Shown here: positions 45,360 through 59,457 of the stretch, in pieces
Layout: every line of letters begins with the position of its first letter
Numbering within the stretch: position 1 is the stretch's first letter
Assembly: GCA_025765595.1 (NCBI GenBank)
Contig: JAIVFH010000025.1
Location: forward strand, 62,001 to 126,000
DNA from: Obelidium mucronatum
Taxonomy: Eukaryota > Chytridiomycota > Chytridiomycetes > Chytridiales > Chytriomycetaceae
Direction of reading: 5' to 3'
Length of the DNA stretch: 64,000 nt
Translations under genes and position numbers: made by a program
The notes under the pieces: model-generated
What the model was told of the DNA's origin: nothing
Databases searched by the model: none
What the model saw: the letters and a program-made list of their open reading frames with translations, nothing else

Positions 45360-48300
45360 ATGAACACCAAACAAACGACTCGTGGGACCCCCGCTCACGG
45401 ATTTCATACCGCCATGCAACAATATGGATCTCATCAAGGTGATATGCATGGATATTCCATGATGCACACACACCCTGTTAAATACTCAAAAAGCTCCAAC
45501 ACTGGAGGACCTGGAGTTACTGTTCACAATTCAAAAGAGGCGCCCATGATTCTTACCCCCTATCCGATAAACAATTCAAATCATTCCGGAGCTCAACAGT
45601 ACTATCAACCAATCACGCCCAATATGGCCCAAACATCTTATGTTGGAAACAGGTACGACCCAGTAGGACAAACAGCTACAAAAAACTCCTGGATGTCTAA
45701 TAGTCATCACACATCCATTCAAATTCAAAATAATCTCTCCAATGTGACGAAAGTGGAAAGGGATACTGTATTGGGAAGATGGCCTAGTGATAAAACACTT
45801 GTTTCCAACGAAGGGCTTGTAAGGGGTGTTGGGGGTGGTCTTACTATGGGTAAAACCCAAAGTGGGAGCACGTATCAAGCAGTTGGACATCAATATCAAC
45901 TGAATCAACATATGCAGTCTGAAGAGGCACAGCAGCAACAAATGTTGCTTCTACAAAGACAACAACAACAGCAGCAACAACACCTTTTACACCTAAATCA
46001 TCAAATCAAACTTCAGCAGCAGCAGCAACAATATTACCATGATTTGGAGGCAATGAATCTAACTGCAAAATCGGCACTGAATCATCAATACGTGCCAGCT
46101 CAAGTTGATCAAGTCTATCATCCAAATCCCACCACTCAACGATATACCAACGAAACAGCACATCAAAATTACCTTGGAATCGAATATCAGGTTCGTCAAC
46201 AGCTTCAGCAGGCACCGCAGCCTCAACCAAGTGACAAGTACCACCAACATATACTACTACTTCCGCCACCAGCAACAGCAGTTACGCCATTCCATTCACA
46301 GCAGCAGCCACACCACAAACAAAGCAGCTTATCACAGCTCTCTGACCCATACTATTCGTCTCATGATGAATCTGTAAATCGGTATCCTTTCCCTGGGACA
46401 TCGGAAACAGCAATGTATGCTTCAAATCCGTATGGTCAACAGCTGCAGAATCAATATCTGCGACAAAACCACCACCCGCAGCAAAGCCAAACTTCAGCCT
46501 CGACATATAATTCTTCGGTTCTCAATCTTCCGCAGCAACAGCCGCCGCAACAGCATCAACAACAGCCACCACAGCAATTGCAGCTACACCAAAACCAACA
46601 ACCACCGCCACCACCACTACAGCAACAACAACAATCGCGTCCGCAAGAGCGCCAACAACAGGCCAAAGAACCAAGTCTCGAATCTCAAATCGAAGCATCA
46701 TCGCATGAGTCAGCCTTAAAGCTTGCGAATGCACCAGATCTACCCCAGCAGCTTTCCGAGTTTTCAAACTTTGTACAGCGTATATTGCTGGTCATGTTAA
46801 AGCCGGTAACATATGCGCGGAATCGACCAACATCGGCAGCAGCGGCAGCCGCAGAGGCAGCCGCAACAGCAGCAACAACTTCGGCAAATATAGCTGGTGA
46901 TGTGGGTGGTGAAACGACGTTTACAAATGGTGCGATTTTGAAATCCGAGTCTGACCGTTGTCAGGAATTGACATTGTATATAGAAAATGTGCTTCAAACG
47001 ACAGATGTGGTGCGAAGCTATTGTTTTCTTTTTTATATTACCTGTGATGCATGTTACTGACTCTTTTTTTTCCTCATCAAAGAGTCGAACAATGGTCTTG
47101 TTGGCCTTGAAGTATGTACACATGTTGTGCAGGAATCCGAATTTCAAAGTTGAAATTGGGAAAGAAAAGAATATCTTGATATTTGGGCTGATGTTGGCAA
47201 ACAAGATATTGGACGATCAGTTGAGTCGGAAATTCTTGATTGAAGAAAAAATAATATGGATGATGCTAAACTGTTCTATAAATTCACAGTACATTTACGA
47301 ATAGAACATGGTCCGATGTATCAAAGATATCGTTGGAGGATTTAAACAATTATGAGGTTTTTTTTTTAATTGTGATATTTTTGCCTTTCGGTTTTTATGT
47401 TGATTTTATTCTATTTCCTCAATCCATAGATTCATTTATTGAATATGTTGAACCACAGCAACTTTATTATTCCTAGAGACGTATTTTCTGGATGGGTATT
47501 AAGTTTACAAAGATACTGGATGAAGCAATGCCAGCCTTTGCCAAGAGGATCTACAATGATGAATCAACCCACACTATACAACCAAACACCTTCTACCTAC
47601 ACTCCCATATCACACACAGTCTGTCCTCCCACAAATGTTCTCGTTCATGATCGGAAACAACAACCCCAACAACAAGGAGGAGCAGTCGATCACAATCTAA
47701 GAAACAATCAAAAACCTGGATTCTATGAAACAGAAACTACCGCGATAAGAACAGGTTCTCGTGCAGCACCGGCAGCAGATGGGTTCGATCTGAACAACAA
47801 CGGTGGTCGAACAGGGCCACAAGTGGGATACGTGTATGCGGAACAAAATCGACTCTTCTCTTCCTCAATGCACTGTTCAGTTTCTTTGTTAGCATCTTCC
47901 GCTCCTTCTGCGTCTTCGTCTTCCTCCACCGCTTCTACTTCTTTTGCCGCCACGACACAACGTAGCACCAATAGTAGCATATTTACATTGGAACAGCAAC
48001 AGCAACAGTTTCAGTTACGTCAAAAGAATGTTATGCAGCGGCCTAAGACAGAACAGCAGCAACAGCAACAGCAGATACTACAACAGCAGCAAGTCCAAAA
48101 ACAACAAGCCCAACAATCGAGGCAGTTACGGCGAGACCGACAGAAACGGTCGGGTCGGCTCAATCCTTCTCAAAGCTTAACAAGTACCGCAGAGAAGTCT
48201 GAGATTTTCATTACGGACTCAATAATGCTTGAAAGTCTTGATGATGATGATGATGTTGATGACATGGATGATGATTGTTCTGATTCAACAATAACAGTCC

Positions 48301-48545
48301 AATCTACGCCATTCCAGCAAGGGAGTGGAGGCGAGAGAAGGATAGAGTCAGGTGGCGTCAATAGTGGTGGCGGCGGTATGGCAAGTAGCCAGTTGCATAC
48401 AGGATCAGCGATACGGCATTCCAACATGTGTTTGGGCTGCATGGAGTGCTTTCCTGAACCTCCCACGGTCACAGTACCGCAACATGTGTATAATGGATCG
48501 CTGTTGTACAGCCGAAATTCGCAGGAATGGTCATCATTTGCATGA
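45360..48545 (+). CDS. Glutamine-rich PCL/Pho80-type cyclin
   Basis: Exons 45360-47006, 47083-47219, 47290-47356 and 47430-48545 close to 988 residues. A cyclin fold sits in the centre: LSEFSNFVQRILLV, RTMVLLALKYVHMLC, FGLMLANKILDDHTFTNRTW SDVSKISLEDLNNYE and HLLNMLNHSNFIIPRDVFSG. The phrase LANKxLDDxTFTNRTW is characteristic of Pho85-type (PCL) cyclins. Both flanks are low-complexity, with Gln, Pro/Gln and Ser runs; the C-terminus has an acidic DDDDDVDDMDDD tract. It probably activates a Pho85/CDK5-like kinase. The long Q tracts suggest disordered protein-interaction regions. The exon 1 donor (GTGGTG at 47007) is weak, so this join is the least certain. Confidence 0.85.
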
Positions 48546-48859
48546 CAAGGGGAAAGCTGCTTCTCTTTTTTTTTTTTTTCTTCTTTTTTTTGAACTCAGC
48601 CTTCATTCCCGCCTTAATTCTTTTCCCTTTTTGTTTTATCTGAAGCAGTAAAAGTTTTTAAGTTGTCGTTATTGTTTACTTTTGAAGAGGTTGGAGGTTT
48701 TACGGTCCACTTAAGTTACCAAAAAGACTCGGTGGTCCGACGGCCTGGTCCAGCTGGATCATCCCTCCGTGACTGGATGGATTCACCAGGCGGAAACTGC
48801 GGTCGTTTGGAAGCCTTTGCTTCCTGAAACTCTTTTTTTTTTGAAACTTCAGCAACAAA
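48546..48859. other. Intergenic region, no feature seen
   Basis: About 310 bp with a T-run downstream of the cyclin stop and the 5' flank of the C9orf85-like gene. Nothing else is recognised. Confidence 0.6.
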
Positions 48860-49600
48860 ATGTCAGGAAAGGGATCAAGCGCCAAAGGAAAGACTGGCCA
48901 ACAGAAGCACCGACAGAAGCATCAAAACACATATGCCTTCCAGTCGGACAAGTATGCGACTCACATGGCGGCCATCACAGCGTTACCAGTGCAAGGACTG
49001 TGCAAGAGATGTGTTGAGATCATTCAATGGCGGTGAGTGTTGGCCAGAGTCGCCAAACTCTGTTTTTGTGCGATATCTTATTTGTTGTTTTGTTTTCTCT
49101 CTTGTTTAGAAAGAGAATGGGGCAATACAAGCCGTTGACTGTAGCCAAGAAGTGGTAAGAGCATTCAAAAAAAAAAAAAAAAAAGCTGGAAATTCACCAC
49201 CACCACCACCACCAACCACCACCACTACGGCCACAGCGTTTCATGTTCCCAAAAGACGGTCAAGGAAGCGTACCACATTCTATGCAATGCGTGTGCGTGC
49301 AATAAGAACGTGTGCGCCAAGTGCCAGCAGGCTGAAGAGATTCTGCCCTCGTCGGCGGCCAAAACACCGGCGGAGCTGCAGCTGGAAAAGCAGAACGAAG
49401 AGCGCCTCCTCGCGGCAATGACGGAGCGCCAGCGCCGCAGCTATCTGCGCAAGCTCGAGCGCGGCGACGACGCCGGCGCGCAGCGGATCGGCGACCGCGT
49501 GGCGCAGGCGGGCAGCGACGCCGACGACGCCGACTTTGACTTTGGCTTTTCGGACGAAGACGGCGGCGGCGAGAGCGCGGACGAGGAGGACGATGAATAA
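48860..49600 (+). CDS. C9orf85-like (DUF2039) zinc-binding protein
   Basis: Exons 48860-49032, 49110-49154 and 49237-49600 close to 193 residues. KHQNTYAFQSDKYAT, LCKRCVEIIQWR, KPLTVAKKCVSCSQKTVKEA YHILCNACACNKNVCAKC reproduces the conserved DUF2039 order with five CxxC/CxC pairs, presumably zinc ligands. The C-terminus is acidic (DADFDFGFSDEDGGGESADE). The function is unknown in any species. The second intron contains an A(19) run followed by a CCA-repeat tract; the acceptor at 49236 is chosen because it restores the Cys codon. Confidence 0.92.
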
Positions 49601-49637
49601 AGCGGCGACAAAAACAAAAAACTTATTTAAACCAACA

Positions 49638-52600
49638 ATGGCAATAATGGCAATGCGCAGAACACCTGCCGCTTCGCTGCGGCGAGCAATGCATTCGCTG
49701 GTCGACGAGGCGCCGCCGCTTGCCGCCAGAGACCCGCTGCGTCTCTTTCTGGCCGAAACCAGGCGGACGCCAAAGCCAACTGAGCTGCTCAACTTGATCC
49801 ACAGATCAGAGCCAGCACACCTCAGACACCTGCAACTATACGAATGGAACATCATCACGGATACCCTGGGCGAAGGCATCCAGCGAACCCCAAAAACAAC
49901 ATTCAAACGATTGCAGACAGTTTTTGACTACATCTCCCAACACGACATATCCGGCCCGACACAAACCTTCTTTAAAGCCTACCTCGCGTCTGCTGTAGCG
50001 TCAACTAGTCCTCCACTTTCTGCCGTCGATATTGAACGGCTACTTGTCACTATTCAGAAACTCACTCCCAAACCAATCATATTTCGGTCGTTGTACTTGT
50101 TTCTTGCAAACAAGTTTTGCTTGCAGTCGAAAGGCGTTTTAGGTGAAGCGAATCACACTTTGTTTGCAATGACTGCTCAAAAAAAAAACTGACATCCAAA
50201 ACCAGCTTGGAAAACTATAAAAACGGGATCAGACATCATGGCGAAGGCATATGGGTCTGTACCGTCTAAAGATTTTGTTGTAGCGCGCATGACTCCTGCA
50301 ATCGTGACGGCTCTCTACACCTGTGTATCTTTTGTTGGCTTTGACGAGCCGAAAGCAAATGCACAAGCCAGAGAGATTATCAAGCAAATGATTCAAATGC
50401 AAAAAGCGGATGGTCAGTTTATTGGAGACTATGGATTCATTGTCTTGGCAAAGGTGTGCGTGAGCGCTCGTGGAACGAATAACGATGCGCGTTACACTTC
50501 TGATGCAGTTAAAGAATATTTGGATTGGGTCAAGTCTGGCGAGGTGTCGGGAGAGATCCCCAATGAAGCATACGCGCACTTGATTTTTCATTCGATTCGG
50601 GGAAATGACTTGCCACTGGCTATCGAACTGCTCGAAAAAATCAATTATGCAATCCATGATCACCATATTTGTAAAAGGGTCTTGCGGGAGATATCTCGAA
50701 CTGGAAAAATAGATTTAGCGTCGAAGGTGTACCAAACGTACCTATCCATCCATAACGCCGCTCTTGATTCCATTCTTGTGAAAAAAGAAGAACAGAAAGA
50801 GCATCCTTTCGAATTGGAACGTCAAGAGAGGCAAGAGAAAGACGGGTTGTTTATGGTACAACAAGAAATGGCTCAAGTTTTTGCCATGCAACCCGAGTTC
50901 TCAAATGAAGGACACACGTTTCTACAGTCTTTTTCCGAACAAGAAATATCCAATTGGTCTTTCAACACGTTCCGCTGTGTGATTCCTTATTACGTGCGTG
51001 CGCGGAAGGCAAGCACTGCCCTGTACTATTTCGACTTGATGAAGAAAACTCCAATGGCTCTCAAAGCCCTCGAACATTCTGAACCACCCTCCTCTCTTCC
51101 TCCTAGCGAGTCAAAGCTCTCAACCGAAACTCGGCATCTTGTTAAATACCACGAGACTTACCGTACACTAGAATCACTATTCAACCAAATACTCTACGCC
51201 TTCTCTCGCTCTTCTCAAATCAAGGAACCCCTACAATTTTACCACACCAACTCAGCACCTCCCTACAACTTCAAACTCACCTACGAAACCTGCTCCATCC
51301 TAATCGCCACCTACGCCTTCACCCACCCAACAGAAGGAAACCAATTCCTCCAAGACTTTGAAACCCGAAACGCAAAACCCGCCGACGTTGTAATTTACAC
51401 TGCCCTCATCAGCTCCCACATTCGCGGGAACCGCTTGACCCAAGCCATCCAACTCTTCCAACGCATGAAACAAGTCAAAGTAGAACCAAACGTCCAAACC
51501 TTCAACGCTGTGATCCACGGGCTCTGCATGGCGGAGAAACCCCACGCAGCGCTTGAATTCCTCAAAACCATGGAGAGAGCGAAATGTCCACCCGACACGA
51601 CAACGTTCAATACAATCATGAATGCGTATTTGAAAACGTCCGCGTGGAAGGAGGCGGAAGCGGTTTCGCAAATGATGGAGGATTATGGAGTTGAATGGGA
51701 TGTCAAGACTTTTAATACGTGGATTAATGCGCATATGAGACGGGATGGGGGGGATTTGGAGGAGGCTGGGAGGTTGTTCAAGAGGATGCAGGAAGCTCCG
51801 TATTTCTTTCGGCCTAGTACTTTCACTTATGATGCTCATTTGTACTTTCACGTGTATCGCAGGGATTGGAAGGCTGCAGAAGAGATATTGCAGAAAATGC
51901 ATCCTTTGGTTGGTGCGGGAGGAAGCAGCAGTAGTAGTACCAACAGCGGCGGCGGCATCAGCAGTGTTGGCATTGGCAGCTATCGTGAAGAATTGGTCCG
52001 TCCGTCTTGGAAAACCAATAGCAACATTGCTCGACTCAAGTCGTACCGCATTTTTATAAACGGGCTTTGCGCAAACGAAAGACTCGACAAGGCTCACGAG
52101 TATTACCGTCGCTTGATGGACCAAGGAATGGGCGCCGGAACCAACCCTCAAGAAGACGCAAACATTTCATCTATCCGAGTCTCTCTCATAAAAGCGGCAG
52201 CAAAGAAGGGAGACTTGGAATATTGTCAAAAAATATACGCTGATTTCATGGAGGGCACTCGTGGTGCATCTTCGGATTCATTGAACGCTGCCATGATTTC
52301 AGCGTATTCCAACTATGGAGATCTCGATGGTGCAATTAATTGGGCAGATAAAGTTATTGCTGGGGCTGGGAAGGGCAATGCAACATTGGCCAAAATCCGT
52401 GGCTGGGTTGGAAAACGACAACAGCAACACCCACCTACAGATGAATTGGATGGTGATTCCATTTTATCGAGTGCCGTCAAGTTTGGTAGAGGGTCTTCCT
52501 ATTCCCTCATGCTGGCCTACGCGAAAGCAGGGGACCTTGAATCCATGCAGGCAATACACTCCCAGCTTCTCCGATTAGAATCATGGGGCTACGGAAATTC

Positions 52601-53189
52601 CAAAGAACTCAAGAACCCCGGATCAAAATATTCGATTCATGAAGGCAATGTGTTGATTACTTGTTACGGGTTGTTGGGGAGGGGGGATTTTGCTTTAGAC
52701 GTGTGGAAGGACTTGTGGCAGAATCAACGACAACAACAACAGCAACAACAACAACAAAACTCAAGTTCGTTCCGAATTGCGCGTGGTCCGGCTTCTACAT
52801 CGTCACGGGGCCTTGCACTTCACTATGGGGTGGACCGTGTTACTATTTCTGTCATTATTGATGCACTTTCCTTTTCAAATATGACGCCGGAGCTGGACAG
52901 AATGTGGCATATGCTCAAAAAAGTGTATCCCATGGATTTGAATAACTATATTTCATACTCTGAATCCTTGGCTCGAAGAGGTGATTATGAGGCTTGTTTG
53001 GCTTTCGTTGAGGGGGAAATGATTGATGGCACGCATGGTTTGGAAATGGAACCAAAGATTTTCTGGTCTGTTTTGAAGTTGCTCAACAATTCAGATGGAC
53101 GTGCCAGTTTTGAGGCTTTGTGGGCTTTGATGAAGAGAAGATATCCCAAGTTTGAGCCTGCAGTGACTGAGATTTTGGAAGCAAAGTGA
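49638..53189 (+). CDS. Pentatricopeptide repeat (PPR) protein
   Basis: Exons 49638-50142 and 50206-53189 close to 1162 residues. Degenerate PPR units run through the middle and are clearest at VVIYTALISSHIRGNRLTQA, VQTFNAVIHGLCMAEKPHAA, TTTFNTIMNAYLKTSAWKEA and VKTFNTWINAHMRRDG. Further helical repeats continue to the C-terminus, interrupted by Ser/Gly and Gln runs. The Arg/Ala-rich N-terminus (RRTPAASLRRAM) resembles a mitochondrial presequence. PPR proteins bind organellar RNA for processing, stability or translation; the target is unknown. The start ATG could be any of several clustered Met codons at 49638-49656. The gene begins 38 bp after the C9orf85-like stop. Confidence 0.9.
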
Positions 53190-53278
53190 AAAAAAAGTTA
53201 CAGACATAAACCTTATTGATGATCCAACTTTTTTTATTATTTCGCGTTATATAATGTACAACGTTTAAAACTTCAACG

Positions 53279-54649
53279 TCAATACTGCATCGCGTCATCA
53301 TCGCTATCAGATGATGAACCTGAAGAACTTGATCCAGAGCTTGATGATCCTGAAGATGAAGACGACGACGAAGAAGAGTCAGAATCAGAATCAGCTCCCA
53401 TCATGACATCGTCATCTCCATCAAACCCAGCATGCATAGGAATCAAACCCAAACTCTTTGCTTGTTGCAGCAAGTGTAGCGCTTCCGGGTTGATCTCGCC
53501 ATTATTTGCCTTCTTGAGTTTCTTTAAAGTTGCAGTAATCAACTTTGCGGCGTGAGCGAGTTCCTTTTTGGACTTTGCCTTTGGTTTATGAGCAGATGAG
53601 GAGGAGGAAGAAGACGAGGACGACGAGGAAGACGGTTGTGCCAATAGATATGATGGAGTGAGATTGGCGTTACTTGTTTGCGAGCTGACACTACCGCCAC
53701 TTTGATGGTTGTTGCTGTTGCTGTGATGTGAGGCAATCGACAGTTTGATTGGAGGAGGTGGGGGCGGCTGTAGTTGTTGTTGTTGTTGTTGTTGGTATGC
53801 TTGTGGAGCTGTAAATGAAGGGGGAGGAAGACCCTTCTTTTGCGCAGCCACAACACTGCTTGCAACTTCATCGTCCAACTTTCGCCGTCGTCGAACTTCA
53901 TAGTCCTCCACCAGAACGGGCGCAAAGTAGCTGGAGCGCATTAAACGCGTAATATTCTCTACAGCAAAGGGAGGCAGTTGGGCGGCATCGACGGGGTTCG
54001 GCGGCGGCGGGTACGAAGTGCGGACGGCCACGGGCGTGAAGTGGAAGTCGGGGATGGCGGCGGGCGACGACGCGAGCTGCTGCTGCTGCTGCAGCTGCAG
54101 CGCCTGGGCCTGCAACGTCAGGTTTGTGATGCGCTTTGGCGGCGGGCGGATCTGTGTCGTTTTTGTTTAAGGTTAGCACCCGGGCGCAGATGGCAGGCGG
54201 GGAGGCGCGCACCTTGACCGAGTCGACGACCGTCGGCTTGTCGCCGCCCGCGGCGTCGTCGGCCGGCGCCAGCTGCGGCGCCGGCGGCGGCGGCGGCGTT
54301 GCGTGCGCCTGCGGCTGCGGCGGCTGCGGCGGCGGCGGCGCGCCCGAGTCGCGCTTGTTCTTGCTGCGCCAGTTGCTGAACCACGTCTTGACCTTGCGCT
54401 CGCTCTCCTGGACCGCTGCCGATATCACTCGCACCTAGCAGCCAGCGCGCGTTAGACGCCGTCGGTGGTCGGTCGCAAGCGGCCAGACGCCCATTTAAAG
54501 GTCGTCGCTATTTTATTTACCTCTTCGGCCGAAGGGCGCGGGTTCTGGTCGTAGAAGCCCTTCAGCACTTGCATCTGATCGGGTCGGAACCGCTGCAGTG
54601 CACTTGAGTTGGCCGATGGCGTGGTGGCCTCGAAGGAGTTGTCGGCCAT
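53279..54649 (-). CDS. Homeodomain protein
   Basis: Exons (minus) 54649-54521, 54434-54213 and 54151-53279 close to 407 residues. Residues about 18-75 form a homeodomain: RFRPDQMQVLKGFYDQNPRP then VRVISAAVQESERKVKTWFS and NWRSKNKR. The recognition helix has WFxNWRxKNKR instead of the usual WFQNRRxKxR. After it the protein is Pro/Ala/Gln-rich, with a Ser-rich region (consecutive Ser runs) and a C-terminal Asp/Ser tract (ADSDSDSSSSSSSSS...). It is likely nuclear. The first two exons are GC-rich. The second intron sits immediately after the DSVK codons and restores PPPKRITNL in frame. Confidence 0.85.
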
Positions 54650-54823
54650 TTTTTTGCTATTGGGGTCTTTTTCGCTTTTCTCGATTTGCGCATCTGGGAT
54701 TGGGTTTTGTTGGGGGAAGGGGGCATGGGGGTTGGAAAAAAAATAAAATTTTGTTTTTTATTTTTTTATAATTTCAATTTTTATTTTGGTACTTAAAAGC
54801 TGGTTTTTTTTTTTTAGTTTAGT

Positions 54824-55955
54824 TTAGTCGCGTTTCTCTGCCTTCTTTCGCTTCTGCATCTTGTCAAAGAACATTTCCTTCTCGTATTGTTCCACAGGCT
54901 TCTTGTAACTTCCACCAATACGATCCCTGATGACGAAAAAAAAAAAAAAAAACAAATCAAATCAACAAAAGCAAGTCCAAAAAATCAAACAAAAACATAC
55001 CAGAGAGTCGTGTACTGGCCGTAGTTGTAGTTGAATTCCAAGTGGTGAATAGTATGATGGGCACAAGACAAAATAATCTCATCATTGGAGAGATAAACCC
55101 TGTTTTTTTTTTTTTTTTTTTTTGAGAACATTAGAAAACATTTCAACAAAAAAAACAATTCTTGTCATCAATCAATCAATCAATCAATCAATTCTCATCT
55201 TACCCGTCGTGAATACTAATTGTCCAGAACTGAACGAAAACAAAGGCGCAAATATAGAGTGGCTTGTACATTGGAAACAAGTACACATACAAATGGTATG
55301 GAATAGATTGCCCATAACCATCCTAAATCAGGGGAAGAAATAAAATTAAAAAAAAAAAAACAAAAAAATGCACATGAGTGACCAAGAAACCCCCCCAACA
55401 ATATGAAGAAAGAAGAAAAAAAAAATAATAAATGCTTACAAGCCAATGGAACGCAAGCGCACTGTACGGCGTACAAACTTTCCAAGTATGATGTGGCTTA
55501 TGCAACCATCCATACACACTCGGGTGATGGAATCCACGATGAATCCAATACACCAAACAATCCGTAAACAAGAAAAAGGTGACAAGCTGCAACGGAATCT
55601 CCCACCAATTCTCAATCGTATCGTACAACTTGCTGTACCCTCGCAACTCAAAAAAGAACCATGGAACAGTCACGGTGGCCGTCCATGGCAGAGACTCGAG
55701 ACTGAGGTAAATTTCTCGGGCTACTTGGTTTGGCAAGATCTTTGGGTGGTTCAAGGTTTCACGATCGAATATCAGGTAAAAGTTGAGAGTCGATCCAAGA
55801 AGGTATTGGAAAGCTCCCAAGACTGTCAGGACCACCCACAGCTGGAAGCAAATTCGAACTGTTGAATCATGCACCAGCAACAGAGGACTGTCGGTCACAA
55901 GCTGAAAGGCTTGGTCAAATACCGGATTGGTATAGTTGAGCAGGTAATCGGCCAT
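54824..55955 (-). CDS. ERG3: Sterol C5-desaturase (ERG3 type)
   Basis: Exons (minus) 55955-55440, 55322-55204, 55099-55001 and 54926-54824 close to 278 residues. Hydrophobic membrane segments surround the histidine boxes HRGFHH, HKPHH and HTIHH, the di-iron site of the sterol desaturase/fatty-acid hydroxylase superfamily. [28 protein letters not shown] and [20 protein letters not shown] match Erg3. The enzyme introduces the C5-C6 double bond during ergosterol-type sterol synthesis in the ER. The C-terminus is basic ([12 protein letters not shown]). The gene is divergent from nothing: its 5' end lies 184 bp from the GFAT stop, so both run on the minus strand. Confidence 0.93.
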
Positions 55956-56138
55956 TCAGACGTTATTTGTAATATTTTTTTTTGGATCAGACCATTTCGG
56001 ATAAACAAACAACCAATACAAACAAACCCAAAAACATGCAATGAGTCATACCAAAAGTCACTCTTTTTTTTCCTTTATTCCAATATTTCCGTCTTTTTAA
56101 ATGACCAAAAACTCTTGCATCAAGAAACTACAAAATCT

Positions 56139-59122
<2,984 letters not shown>

Positions 59123-59457
59123 GTTTTTTTGTTCCAAATGACTTTTTTTTTGATTGCGGAAAATAACGGGATAAACAGCAACAATACTTATTATTGGCTG
59201 ATACAATGGCGATTGTTCATCATTTTTTTTTCTAGTAGCTGTTTCTTCTTTTTTTATTATCATTATCTTCAAAACGAGAAGTGAAGAAGGAAAATTAATT
59301 CAGCTCTAGACAATTCTGAATACAAATGGTAACCAAGTAATAAATTGGCTGTAATATCATTCAGGCAGTAACGAAGGGAAAGCAAAAACAGTCGACCCTG
59401 GTAAAAGATTTAAGGAGTATTAGTCATTTGAACTCTAATCTTAAATTCATCTCACAA

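Noticed and set aside
49280..49906. 208-codon minus-strand open frame over the C9orf85-like and PPR 5' ends
   Set aside because: It overlaps two well supported genes and is a shadow of GC-rich coding sequence.
51300..52151. 283-codon minus-strand open frame inside the PPR gene
   Set aside because: Antisense shadow of a long exon; no start context, no domain.
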